NCBI GenBank assembly: GCA_902776365.1
Contig: CACYPU010000001.1
Span: 124,001 to 188,000 of the forward strand
Source of the DNA: an uncultured Bacteroidota bacterium
GTDB taxonomy: Bacteria; Bacteroidota; Bacteroidia; Bacteroidales; P3
Direction of reading: 5' to 3'
Length of the DNA stretch: 64,000 nucleotides
Shown one piece after another: positions 33,669-42,122 of the stretch. The first letter of the stretch is position 1, and every line of letters starts with the position of its first letter. The notes beneath the pieces were generated by a model. The model made no database searches. It saw nothing but the letters and a program-made list of their open reading frames with translations, and was not told the origin of the DNA. Both the position numbers and the translations under genes were made by a program.

Positions 33669-34664
33669 AATAAGTTCTTGCATAATCTGTATCGCATTCG
33701 TGGCTGCCCCTTTGCGGATATTGTCGGCCACCACCCACAGGTTGAGGGTACAGGGCTGCGAGGGGTCGCGGCGCAGACGTCCCACGAACACTTCGTCGCG
33801 GTGGTGCGAAGTGATGGGCATGGGGTAGAGGTTGTGCGTGGGGTCGTCGTAGAGCACCACCCCCGGGGTCATCTCGATGAGGCGCCGCACGTCGGCGAGG
33901 TCGTATTCCCGGCGGAGCTCCACATTCACCGACTCGCTGTGCCCTCCCACCACGGGGACGCGTGCCACCGTCGCGGAAACCATAATCGAGGGGTCGCCAA
34001 AGATTTTGCGGGTCTCGTCGACCAGCTTCTGCTCCTCGGTGGTATAGCCGCTGTCGAGCCAGTCGCCGCCATGGGGGAAGAGGTTGCGGTGGATGGGGTA
34101 GGGGTAGGCCATCTCATCAGGCTTCACCCCTCTCTCTTCAGCCTCCAGTTGGCGCACGGCTTTGATGCCCGTGCCCGTGATGCTCTGGTAGGTGGAGACA
34201 ACGATGCGGCGGATGCCGTATTCCCGCTCGAGGGCCGAGATGGCGAGAACCATCTGGATCGTGCTGCAGTTCGGGTTGGCGATGATGATTGCGTTATTGC
34301 TTGATTGCGTTAATGCGTTAGTGGCGGTGGCGATATTGATTTCGGGTACCACCAGAGGTATCGCGGGGTCTTTGCGCCAAGCCGACGAATTGTCGATAAC
34401 CGTGGTGCCGACGGCGGCGAAAAGCGGCGCATACTGGCGCGAAGCTGCGGCACCGGCTGAGAAGATGGCATAGTCGGGATGTGCGGCAATGGCGTCGTCG
34501 ACCGAGACAACGGTCAGTTCACGGCCGGCGAACGATATCTTCTTGCCGATAGACTTCGGCGATGCCGCCACAATAACATCCTCTTGCCCGAATCCGCGCT
34601 CCTCGAGCACGGTCAGCATCTCGCGCCCCACAAGCCCCGTCGCCCCAACAACTGCAATCTTCAT
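33648..34664 (-). CDS. asd: aspartate-semialdehyde dehydrogenase
   Basis: Asd reduces aspartyl phosphate to the semialdehyde for lysine/diaminopimelate, threonine and methionine synthesis. The 338-residue protein has the NADP site (MKIAVVGATGLVGREM), SSAWR, the active-site C133 in ANPNCSTIQ, and the histidine region (GHSESVNVEL). Residues 114-125, just in front of the catalytic strand, are encoded by GCGTTAAT/GCTTGATT octamers (ATNALTQSSNNAI) and make the protein roughly nine residues longer here than relatives. Confidence 0.95.
   Translation of the reverse strand: MKIAVVGATGLVGREMLTVLEERGFGQEDVIVAASPKSIGKKISFAGRELTVVSVDDAIAAHPDYAIFSAGAAASRQYAPLFAAVGTTVIDNSSAWRKDPAIPLVVPEINIATATNALTQSSNNAIIIANPNCSTIQMVLAISALEREYGIRRIVVSTYQSITGTGIKAVRQLEAEERGVKPDEMAYPYPIHRNLFPHGGDWLDSGYTTEEQKLVDETRKIFGDPSIMVSATVARVPVVGGHSESVNVELRREYDLADVRRLIEMTPGVVLYDDPTHNLYPMPITSHHRDEVFVGRLRRDPSQPCTLNLWVVADNIRKGAATNAIQIMQELIKLRTKN
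34291..34323 (-). repeat. in-frame octamer array in asd
   Basis: Units ACTAACGC, ATTAACGC, AATCAAGC and AATAACGC on the minus strand belong to the family seen in the sdhA-sdhB and crt-hbd spacers. Confidence 0.7.
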
Positions 34665-34709
34665 ACTTTAAACTTTAAACCTTAAACTTTAAATTTTAAC
34701 CGTTAACCG
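34664..34709. repeat. ACTTTAA array between the T9SS cargo gene and asd
   Basis: The spacer consists of CTTTAAA/CCTTAAA heptamers and then two CCGTTAA units, from the cargo stop codon to the asd start. Confidence 0.7.
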
Positions 34710-37286
34710 TTACCTCAGCAGCGTCACCGTCCCTCTTTTCACTTTCGTCTTCTGCGGCTCGAACTCGTTGGTGTAGCGGATGATGTAGACGTAGGCATCC
34801 TGCACGCAGGGATTGCCGTTGAGGTCGCGACCGTCCCAGGTGCAATCCGGCTCGTTGCAGCGGAAGACCAGTTCCCCGCGGCGGTTGTAGATGAGCATTT
34901 CCTGGTAGAGGGTCTTTGAACTCACGGAACCGAACGTATTGTTGCCGGCCGGATTGTCGGGAGTGAAAATGTTCGGCACCCAGAAATTCTCCTTGTTGAA
35001 GGGGATATAGATGCTGGCGGTATCCACGCAGCCGTATTCGCTGCTCTCTATCAGGAGAATTTCTGCGCCGTCCATCTCGACAGGTATCGAATAGTAGGCG
35101 GTCGGTGTCGTCTGGTCAGGCATCGAGGGCAACTTCCACACTCGGCCGTTGCCGTTCGTGGAAATGTCGGTCAGCACCGCGTCGAGGTTGTCGAAGGTGA
35201 ACTGCTCCACGTTCGAATGCAGACGCGCCGTCAGGGGATAAAGCGTGAAATTCAGCTGCACCACAGAGTCGCAGTCGTAGCGGTTCTTCAGCACCACCGT
35301 GTCCCTCTCCGTCGTCGCTGTGTTCGTCTGCGTGTATGTCTCCCCGTTCAGCCACGTGATGGGCTTGCAGTCGTTGATATAGTCCACTGTGTGCGAAACA
35401 TCGAAGACCGTCAGGTTCAGGTGCACCGTACTGTCGCAGCCCGGCGTCGACGTCAGCGTCACACTCGTCGTCGCGGGGTCCGTGTTCTCGGTGTACTCCT
35501 GGCCGTTCGCACTCCACGTGTACGTCTCGCCCCGGCAGATGCCGTCGGTAATTACCGTGTCAAAATTCGGGAAGACGCGCAGCAGAATCAGGTCGTTGTT
35601 GTGGCATCCGCTCGTGAAATCCACTATCGAGCGGATATAGATGGAGTCTATCTTGTTCCTCGTCCCCGGAGAAGGCAAGTTGTTCGTGTTCAGCGTCACC
35701 GGCAAAATCTTCACCGTGTCCTGTACGTTGATGAATCCAAACTGCAGCACCGAGTTCGGAAGCTCTGTCTGCTCCCCGTTCAACTCCCTGTACACATGCC
35801 ACTCCGACGTCGCTATATCCTGCAGGTCTGTCATCTTCAGGCTCATCGTCGCCGTCCGTCCTTGGCAGATATCCAGCACATGTGGGTCTCCCTCGCTGCT
35901 GGTTTTCACAAGGTCGAGGTCGTTTACGGTGTCGATGCCCACAAACACCGTGTCGTAAAGCCTATACCAGTCGCCGTTCGCATTCTGGAACCTGAGGTGG
36001 TACACATACTTCGACGGTATCGTCGGCCTGATATACGCCTTCGTCAGCGTCGGACACGAACTGTTCGGGTCCATCGGTATCACATAACCGTTCGTGTCGT
36101 TCATCGCCTCCGGACTGTTCACCGGGTCATACACCGGCAGCAGCACTGAATCGCGCCCATCGTCGAAAATCCTGTACCATATCGACACCTTAGCCGTCTG
36201 CCCCTGGGGCGTGAAGCGGAACGCCATATTGTTTATCGAAGTCTCAAACGTATTGTAGCCCGTCGGATAAAACGCCGCCGGCGAACCCGGATTCACATAC
36301 GCGTTCGGCAACAACGTCCCGTTACTAGCCGTCACCGGATTCGGCCTCTCCTGCGGCAATCCCGTCGCGTTCTGGATGCCAATGATGCCCTTCCCACCGT
36401 TGTTCCACGACGTGCACACCTGACGCTGCTTCACATGCACCTCGATGATATTCGAACCCTCGTAGCACACAATCTGGTACGTGCACCGCATGCTCGTGCA
36501 GCTGAACTGCGGCACATCGTTCCACGAACAGATAATCTTTCGGCAGGGGAATTCGTCAATCACACCATAGTAAATACCCCAGTTCGGGTCTCCCGTCGTC
36601 CCATGCACCGACGGACTCGGATATGTGTCCTCGTAAACACCATAGATGGCGTCGTGCATACGGTTGAAATTCGCACTCGTCGCTCCGTCACTCGGCGTAC
36701 CACTCGACGTCGGCGTCCACGGCAACGCCGCACTGTAGTTCCACGGACACGACGTACCCGAGCCGAAATCCGTCGTGAACGTCACCAAGCCGTTAGCCCC
36801 CAGCCGGAAATAATTCTTCCGGATGCCGAAGAAATAAAACGGATACGGAATAGTCGTCGACGACGCCGCAAAGTCGTCGTCCGTGCTGATAGGCATCTTC
36901 TTCCTGTTAGGGTCGTTCATATTCGCCAATGCAGCACCATACGTCAGGCAGAACGTCGTGTCTGGCGGCGCATACGGTATCTCGTCCACCGTATACGTAC
37001 CGTTGAAATACTGCACCGGGATATACGGCATACACGACAGCACGATACCCTCGCGGGTGTTGCAGTCTATCACCGTGTCCCACCCATAATGCCTATACTG
37101 CGGCTTCGGCGTGTGGTCGTGCTTCTGCTTCACCTGCACCTCAGGGCACGGCGACTGCACCGCCGGCCACTGCCACTCTCCGCACTCCAACGGCTCACTA
37201 GGCGTCGACTGCCCCCACACCATCCCTCCGCAGAGGAAAAAGACTGCAGCAAATGCAAATTTCTTGTTTATCATCGTTTTATACAT
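34710..37286 (-). CDS. T9SS cargo protein with type-B C-terminal sorting domain
   Basis: The protein of about 858 residues has a signal peptide (FAFAAVFFLCGGMVWGQ), a large cysteine-containing extracellular region and a C-terminal gliding-motility-type domain (NIFTPDNPAGNNTF, LIYNRRGELVFRC, WDGRDLNGNPCVQDAYVYIIRY, ending KRGTVTLLR). The middle has short repeats of the CDSTVHLNLTVF / CDSVVQLNFTLY kind typical of surface adhesins. An open frame continues to 37334, but a -7 box lies between, so ATG 37286 (or 37274) is the start. The function of the N-terminal domain is unknown. Confidence 0.87.
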   Translation of the reverse strand: MYKTMINKKFAFAAVFFLCGGMVWGQSTPSEPLECGEWQWPAVQSPCPEVQVKQKHDHTPKPQYRHYGWDTVIDCNTREGIVLSCMPYIPVQYFNGTYTVDEIPYAPPDTTFCLTYGAALANMNDPNRKKMPISTDDDFAASSTTIPYPFYFFGIRKNYFRLGANGLVTFTTDFGSGTSCPWNYSAALPWTPTSSGTPSDGATSANFNRMHDAIYGVYEDTYPSPSVHGTTGDPNWGIYYGVIDEFPCRKIICSWNDVPQFSCTSMRCTYQIVCYEGSNIIEVHVKQRQVCTSWNNGGKGIIGIQNATGLPQERPNPVTASNGTLLPNAYVNPGSPAAFYPTGYNTFETSINNMAFRFTPQGQTAKVSIWYRIFDDGRDSVLLPVYDPVNSPEAMNDTNGYVIPMDPNSSCPTLTKAYIRPTIPSKYVYHLRFQNANGDWYRLYDTVFVGIDTVNDLDLVKTSSEGDPHVLDICQGRTATMSLKMTDLQDIATSEWHVYRELNGEQTELPNSVLQFGFINVQDTVKILPVTLNTNNLPSPGTRNKIDSIYIRSIVDFTSGCHNNDLILLRVFPNFDTVITDGICRGETYTWSANGQEYTENTDPATTSVTLTSTPGCDSTVHLNLTVFDVSHTVDYINDCKPITWLNGETYTQTNTATTERDTVVLKNRYDCDSVVQLNFTLYPLTARLHSNVEQFTFDNLDAVLTDISTNGNGRVWKLPSMPDQTTPTAYYSIPVEMDGAEILLIESSEYGCVDTASIYIPFNKENFWVPNIFTPDNPAGNNTFGSVSSKTLYQEMLIYNRRGELVFRCNEPDCTWDGRDLNGNPCVQDAYVYIIRYTNEFEPQKTKVKRGTVTLLR

Positions 37287-37309
37287 AAATTTCTTTGTAT
37301 TATAAAATG

Positions 37310-37317
37310 CAAAAATA
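37310..37317 (-). promoter_or_regulatory. -7 box of the T9SS cargo-asd region
   Basis: TATTTTTG on the minus strand, without a clear -33 box, 24 bases before the chosen start codon. Confidence 0.45.
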
Positions 37318-37405
37318 CGTTTTTTTACCGACATAGACGGAAAAATTATAAAAACGCTGCACCGCAGTGTTCAAATTTATGATTTTTTAACAATGGAAAG
37401 GCGCA

Positions 37406-38440
37406 TTATCTGATGCCACGGGCATTGAGGACATGGTGGAAGGCTGCCGCGTTGCGGTTGTGCTCCGCAAGGCTCGCCGCGAAGCGGTGCGTGCCATCCA
37501 TTTTCTCGCTGGCACAGAAGTAGAGGTATTCCGTCTCCGGCGCGTTGACGACCGCCTCGACCGAGGCGTCGGAGGGGAGGCAGATGGGTGCCGGCGGCAG
37601 CCCCGTGTGGAGGTAGGTATTGAAGGGACTTTCCGTGGTGAGGTGGCGGTTGAGGATGCGCTGGAGCGTGAAGTCCCCGACGGCATATTTCACCGTCGGG
37701 TCGGCCTGCAGCGGCATCCCGCGCCGCAGCCGGTTCAGGTAGACGCTGGCAATGAGTGGCTTCTCGGGGTTATAGTTCGACTCTTCCTCGACGATGGAGG
37801 CCAAGATGATTATTTCTTTGGGAGTGCAAGGAGTGCCATGGAGTGCAGGGGAGTGCAAGACAATTGTTTCCGTCTGGTCTATTGTCCCAGCACTCCCTTG
37901 CACTCCCTTGCACTCCCTTGCACTCCAAAAAATTTCATACTCTTTCTTCATGCGTTGCATGAACTGCTCGGGGGTAACTGTCCAGTAGAATTCATAGGTG
38001 TTGGGACGTATAAGGTAGAAGCTATCGAGCGAAATGTCGAAGTCGTCGCACATCAGTTTGCTGTTGAGATATTCGTTGAGTTGCTGAGGGGTGCGGAATT
38101 TCCCTATGGTGAGTCGTACCGGGTCCTGCTGCCCGTTGCGGAAACGCCGCACGAGAGTGAAACTCTTGGAGTGGGGTTCCACCACATAGGAGCCAGCGCG
38201 GACTTTTGAATTGAGAATTGAGAATTGAGAATTGAAAATTTTTGTGTTCAGCCCCTCTTCGAGGATGCCGAGACTCTGGAGGGTGTCGACGAGGGCTTCC
38301 TGGGAGGTCCCTTCCGGGATGTAGATGCGTATAGGGGTGGTATTGTGCGTCTTGGAGCAGAAGAAGAGGCTGCCGGCGACGGCCCCCAGAACGAGCAGCA
38401 CCCCCACGATGATTAGTATGATTATTGTCTTTCGCTTCAT
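37406..38440 (-). CDS. mltG: endolytic murein transglycosylase
   Basis: MltG cuts nascent peptidoglycan strands and sets their length. The 344-residue protein has one N-terminal membrane helix (residues 5-27), a LysM-like region, and the YceG catalytic domain (ILASIVEEES with the catalytic Glu, ASVYLNRLRRGMPLQADPTVKYA, GLPPAPICLPSDASVEAV, YLYFCASEKMDGTHRF). Two repeat insertions are in frame: residues 66-78 (CAATTCT/CAATTTT heptamers, IFNSQFSILNS) and residues 171-207, a complete paired-arm element. The start overlaps the acetyltransferase stop by four bases. Confidence 0.93.
   Translation of the reverse strand: MKRKTIIILIIVGVLLVLGAVAGSLFFCSKTHNTTPIRIYIPEGTSQEALVDTLQSLGILEEGLNTKIFNSQFSILNSKVRAGSYVVEPHSKSFTLVRRFRNGQQDPVRLTIGKFRTPQQLNEYLNSKLMCDDFDISLDSFYLIRPNTYEFYWTVTPEQFMQRMKKEYEIFWSARECKGVQGSAGTIDQTETIVLHSPALHGTPCTPKEIIILASIVEEESNYNPEKPLIASVYLNRLRRGMPLQADPTVKYAVGDFTLQRILNRHLTTESPFNTYLHTGLPPAPICLPSDASVEAVVNAPETEYLYFCASEKMDGTHRFAASLAEHNRNAAAFHHVLNARGIR
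37819..37926 (-). repeat. complete paired-arm element in frame inside mltG
   Basis: One arm has three to four AGTGCAAGGG decamers and the other CACTCCCTTG decamers. Next to the loop, GACAAT and ATTGTC are exact complements around 16 bases. The 108-base element encodes about 36 residues just before the catalytic motif, and the frame is kept. Confidence 0.85.
38208..38240 (-). repeat. in-frame CAATTCT/CAATTTT array in mltG
   Basis: Four heptamers on the minus strand encode IFNSQFSILNS, the same register as the hemW and SPOR arrays. Confidence 0.8.
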
Positions 38441-38820
38441 TTCAGTATCTTTTGCATGCGGATGGAATCAACATATTGCTCCTTGACGACGAGCCAATCG
38501 CGGAAAAGGCCGCACTGGCTGTAGCCAGCCTTGGCGAAGAGCGCGATGGAGGCGGCGTTTGGGGCGGCGATATCGGCAAATAAAGTGTGTATTTGATAGT
38601 TGTCTGTGGAGAGCTCTTCTAATGCATGGAGCATAGCTAGGGCGTACCCTTGGCGCCGGAACTCCCGTGCCACCATAATGCCCACCGCCGCTCGGCGGTT
38701 AAGAGGGTCGTAGCCATAAAGGTCGACGGCACCGTAAGGCAATGCATACAACCTCAGGCTGCCGCTCGACAGCGACGCCCCCTCTTCTGCCACCAGTGTT
38801 ATGTTTTTTTTACCTTTCAT
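38437..38820 (-). CDS. GNAT-family acetyltransferase, N-terminally short
   Basis: The 127-residue protein has the GNAT acetyl-CoA motif (GIMVAREFRRQGYALAMLHAL, with R/Q-x-x-G-x-G/A) and a C-terminal AALFAKAGY-like segment (SIALFAKAGYSQCGLF). Family members of this kind are usually 160-175 residues; here the first strand and helix are missing. The ATG and first codons (MKGKK) merge into the heptamer array that follows recG. The substrate is unknown. Either the gene has lost its N-terminus to the array, or it is a short variant. Confidence 0.75.
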   Translation of the reverse strand: MKGKKNITLVAEEGASLSSGSLRLYALPYGAVDLYGYDPLNRRAAVGIMVAREFRRQGYALAMLHALEELSTDNYQIHTLFADIAAPNAASIALFAKAGYSQCGLFRDWLVVKEQYVDSIRMQKILK

Positions 38821-38860
38821 TTTTTTTACCTTTCACCTTTCATCTTTCACCTTTCACCTT
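38811..38860. repeat. TTTCACC heptamer array between recG and the acetyltransferase gene
   Basis: CTTTCAC/CTTTCAT units occupy the spacer, take in the recG stop codon at one end and the first codons of the acetyltransferase at the other. Confidence 0.8.
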
Positions 38861-40940
38861 AAGAAATCTTCCCCCATAGCATTTTGTTTTTGGAGTTGGC
38901 AATATGTTGTTGGAGGAGAGGATAGCGCGAGAGCGTGGGGTCGTCGGCGAGGAGGTCGTGGACGGTGTCGCGAGTGGCGCGGACGAGCGGCTCGTCGTCG
39001 ACGATGGAAGCCACGCGGAGGTCGAGGGCGCCGCTCTGTTGCAGACCTTGGAGGTCGCCGGGGCCGCGGAGGCGCAGGTCCGCTTCGGCAATCTCGAAGC
39101 CGTCGGTGGTGCTGCACATGGTGCGTATACGTTCCTGCGAAGTGTAAGAGAGGCTATCCTTGGTCATAAGGATGCAGTAGCTCTGTTCGGCGCCACGCCC
39201 CACACGGCCACGCAGCTGGTGAAGCTGACTGAGCCCGAAGCGTTCGGCATTCTCGATGACCATGACTGTGGCGTTGGGCACATCGACCCCCACTTCAATA
39301 ACCGTGGTGGCCACCATAATATGGGTGATGCCGCGTTTGAAGCGGTCCATCTCGAAGGCTTTCTCCTCGGGCGTCAGTTGTCCGTGGACGATAGATACCT
39401 GGTAGTCGGGACGCGGGAAATAGGAGGTCACCATATCGAAGCCGGCGTAGAGGTTGCGTAGGTCGAGTTTCTCGCTTTCATGGACCAGAGGATAGACAAA
39501 ATAGACCTGACGGCCGGCATCTATCTGTTTCTTGAGGAAAGAGAATACCAGTGGCCGTCGGGGTTCGGTGCGGTGGAAAGTGCGCACAGGATGCCGTCCC
39601 GGCGGCAGCTCGTCGATGACGGAGCAGTCGAGGTCGCCGTAGAGCGTCATTGCGAGGGTGCGAGGGATGGGAGTGGCCGTCATCACGAGGATATGGGGTG
39701 GAATAGCCGACTTGTTCCAAAGTTTGGATCTCTGCTCGACGCCGAAGCGGTGCTGCTCGTCGATAACCACGAGGCCTAGGTCGCGGAACTGCACATTGTC
39801 TTCTATGAGGGCGTGGGTACCGATAAGTATCTTTATGTCGCCTTCGGCGAGTTGCTTTTTTATGCGTTTCTTTTCGGAGGCTTTCAGCGAGCCGATGAGG
39901 AGTTCGGCATGGATTCCGAGGCCGTCGAGCATGCGGAGGAAGGTCTGGTAGTGTTGTGTGGCGAGAATCTCGGTGGGAGCCATAAGGCAGGCCTGACAGC
40001 CGTTGTCGAGCGCCAGTAGCATGCACATCAGCGCCACGAGGGTCTTGCCGCTGCCCACGTCGCCCTGCAGCAGCCGGTTCATTTGGCGTCCGGAACGCAT
40101 ATCTTCACGCATCTCACGGATGACACGCTTCTGTGCATCTGTCAAAGGGAAGGGAATCTTCTCCTTGTAGAAGCGGTTGAAGTGGTCGCCGACATGGGCG
40201 AAGATGCGTCCTTCGGAGTGCATGGAGCGCTGCTGGTGAGCGTACTGGTAGTCGAGTTGCAGGAAGAAAAGTTCTTCGAATTTCAAGCGTGTGCGAGCAG
40301 CGTCGAGCATCGTCTGGCTCTCGGGATAGTGTATGACTCTGAGTGCCTGGTCGTGGCTGAGGAGTTTATAGTGGTCGATAATCGTTTGGGGCAGGTTCTC
40401 CTCGATGGGTGGTAACGACTGGATAATGGAGTCGATAATGCGAGCAATGGTGCGGGTGCCAAGTCCGCTTTGCTTCATGCGGTCGGTAGTGTTGTAGACA
40501 GGCATTAGCGGGTGCTGGCTCTGTACGGCATTGGCGGCGGGTTCGATTTCCGGATGTATCATCTGCCATTGGCCGTTGAAGGGAGTCGCTTTGCCAATGA
40601 CGAGATAATCTGTGTCGGGCTTTAGTTTCTTGCTTATCCATTTGGTGCCGGCAAACCACACCAACTGGATGTATCCGGAGCCATCGAAGAAGTCGACGGT
40701 GAGACGTTCCCGGTGAGGCCCCGTCTTGAGGGTCTGCATGTTGCTGAGTTTGCCGTTGAGCACCACAATGGTGTCAGCAGTCAATGTGGAGACGGTACTC
40801 TTTTGCGACTGGTCGATATAGCGGTAGGGTAGATGGTCGAGCATATCCCCGACGGTGTACACGCCGAGCTCTTTGTTGAGAACTTTCGCTCGTTCCTGCC
40901 AAACCTCTTTGGCGTTTATTATGTTGTCATAAAGAGTCAT
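38859..40940 (-). CDS. recG: ATP-dependent DNA helicase RecG
   Basis: RecG remodels stalled forks and Holliday junctions. The 693-residue protein has the N-terminal wedge OB fold and the SF2 helicase motifs: LLQGDVGSGKT (I), APTEILATQHY (Ia), VVIDEQHRFG (II, DEQH), TATPIPRTLA (III), and VATTVIEVGVDVPNA and QLRGRVGRG (V, VI). Length is normal. Its start overlaps the coaD stop by four bases. Confidence 0.97.
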   Translation of the reverse strand: MTLYDNIINAKEVWQERAKVLNKELGVYTVGDMLDHLPYRYIDQSQKSTVSTLTADTIVVLNGKLSNMQTLKTGPHRERLTVDFFDGSGYIQLVWFAGTKWISKKLKPDTDYLVIGKATPFNGQWQMIHPEIEPAANAVQSQHPLMPVYNTTDRMKQSGLGTRTIARIIDSIIQSLPPIEENLPQTIIDHYKLLSHDQALRVIHYPESQTMLDAARTRLKFEELFFLQLDYQYAHQQRSMHSEGRIFAHVGDHFNRFYKEKIPFPLTDAQKRVIREMREDMRSGRQMNRLLQGDVGSGKTLVALMCMLLALDNGCQACLMAPTEILATQHYQTFLRMLDGLGIHAELLIGSLKASEKKRIKKQLAEGDIKILIGTHALIEDNVQFRDLGLVVIDEQHRFGVEQRSKLWNKSAIPPHILVMTATPIPRTLAMTLYGDLDCSVIDELPPGRHPVRTFHRTEPRRPLVFSFLKKQIDAGRQVYFVYPLVHESEKLDLRNLYAGFDMVTSYFPRPDYQVSIVHGQLTPEEKAFEMDRFKRGITHIMVATTVIEVGVDVPNATVMVIENAERFGLSQLHQLRGRVGRGAEQSYCILMTKDSLSYTSQERIRTMCSTTDGFEIAEADLRLRGPGDLQGLQQSGALDLRVASIVDDEPLVRATRDTVHDLLADDPTLSRYPLLQQHIANSKNKMLWGKIS

Positions 40941-41353
40941 CTGTGGCTGATCTTTTCACGTTCCAGCGTGGATGAGATATTGACATGCTCCGGGTCGGCA
41001 AGCAGGAGGAGGGTTTCAATGGAGGAGTCTTGTAGGCGGTTGACGGCGGCAATGGTCTGCTCGTATTCAAAGTCGGCAGCGGTGCGGATGCCTCGGATAA
41101 TGACCTGTGCGCCCAGTTGGTGGCAGAGGTCGACGGTCATGCCGGAGTAGGAAGTTATTGCGACATTGGGACAGTCGGCCAGTTTTTGACGGATGAGTGC
41201 AAGGCGCTCCTCGACGCTGAACATGTAGTGCTTGTCGGTGTTGACACCTACGGCCACCACCACTTTGTCGAAGAGTGGCAACACACGGCGTAGGATAGCC
41301 TCGTGACCGGCGGTGAAGGGGTCGAATGAACCTGGGAACAATGCGGTAGCCAT
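40937..41353 (-). CDS. coaD: phosphopantetheine adenylyltransferase, short C-terminus
   Basis: CoaD makes dephospho-CoA from 4'-phosphopantetheine. The 138-residue protein has the nucleotidyltransferase motif GSFDPFTAGHEAI near the start and IIRGIRTAADFEYE. The ISST motif near the end is also present (ISSTLEREKISHR). Bacteroidetes homologues continue for about 15-20 residues past this point, so the C-terminal helix seems lost where the gene now overlaps recG. The active site should be complete. Confidence 0.93.
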   Translation of the reverse strand: MATALFPGSFDPFTAGHEAILRRVLPLFDKVVVAVGVNTDKHYMFSVEERLALIRQKLADCPNVAITSYSGMTVDLCHQLGAQVIIRGIRTAADFEYEQTIAAVNRLQDSSIETLLLLADPEHVNISSTLEREKISHR

Positions 41354-41365
41354 AACCTTTAACCT

Positions 41366-42082
41366 TTAGAATTGCCAGATGAGACGGAAGACGAGCGTGT
41401 TGCTATAACAATCGTTGGACCAAGTGATTTTTCGAGGAACCATGACGGTGCTCCCATCGGGGTTGAGGACGGGGTTGCCATTGTCGTCGAGCAGAGGGGT
41501 GGTGCCACGAAATTCGGTGAACCCCCAGTCCTTCTTGATGGCCACGAGGGAGTACATCCATCGGATATTGAACCAGAGGCCTTTCCAGACGGGGAACCGT
41601 ATGTCGGCGACAATCATCAAGTCGTTGTTGAGGAAGGTCATGTCGTTGGTGTCGGGGAAGAAATAGGCTGGATTGTATTTCATGACATTATGGGGCTGCT
41701 GCACGAGTCGGCTGTAATTGAGGCCGACACCGACAAGCATACCGCCCCAGGGGTCGCGGTAGTGGAGCATGAGAGGAATATCGACATAGTCGAGGGTGAG
41801 TGAGATGCTGTAGGGGTCGCCGGAGCTGTTGTAGGAGCCTCGTTGTGTGTAGAGAGCCTCGATGCTAAGCCTCCAGTCCTCGTTTTTGTCGAGATTCACG
41901 ATAGCTCCCACGCCTCCCGTATATCCCCATTGACGGAAGCCTTTCAACTCATCACCTTCGATTTGCGAGAGTGTGACACCCGAGGAGATGAAGCCACGAA
42001 TGCGCTGGGCCTGCAAGGTTAGAGGTGCGAGGTGAATGGTGAAAATCGACAACAGGACTGTTAGATATATGGTTCTTTTCAT
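41366..42082 (-). CDS. PorT-like outer-membrane beta-barrel protein
   Basis: The 238-residue product has a signal peptide (LLSIFTIHLAPLTLQAQ) and then alternating amphipathic strands in the style of small outer-membrane beta-barrels (GFISSGVTLSQIEGD, VDIPLMLHYRD, LVFRLIWQF at the C-terminus). It most resembles PorT/OmpW-like proteins of Bacteroidetes; function cannot be assigned. A T9SS role is possible for PorT proteins but is not shown here. ATG 42082 is chosen because upstream codons are not signal-like. coaD follows after 12 bases. Confidence 0.75.
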   Translation of the reverse strand: MKRTIYLTVLLSIFTIHLAPLTLQAQRIRGFISSGVTLSQIEGDELKGFRQWGYTGGVGAIVNLDKNEDWRLSIEALYTQRGSYNSSGDPYSISLTLDYVDIPLMLHYRDPWGGMLVGVGLNYSRLVQQPHNVMKYNPAYFFPDTNDMTFLNNDLMIVADIRFPVWKGLWFNIRWMYSLVAIKKDWGFTEFRGTTPLLDDNGNPVLNPDGSTVMVPRKITWSNDCYSNTLVFRLIWQF

Positions 42083-42122
42083 GAGGATTAACTGCAAAAT
42101 AGGGTCTACTTAAACTACTAAA

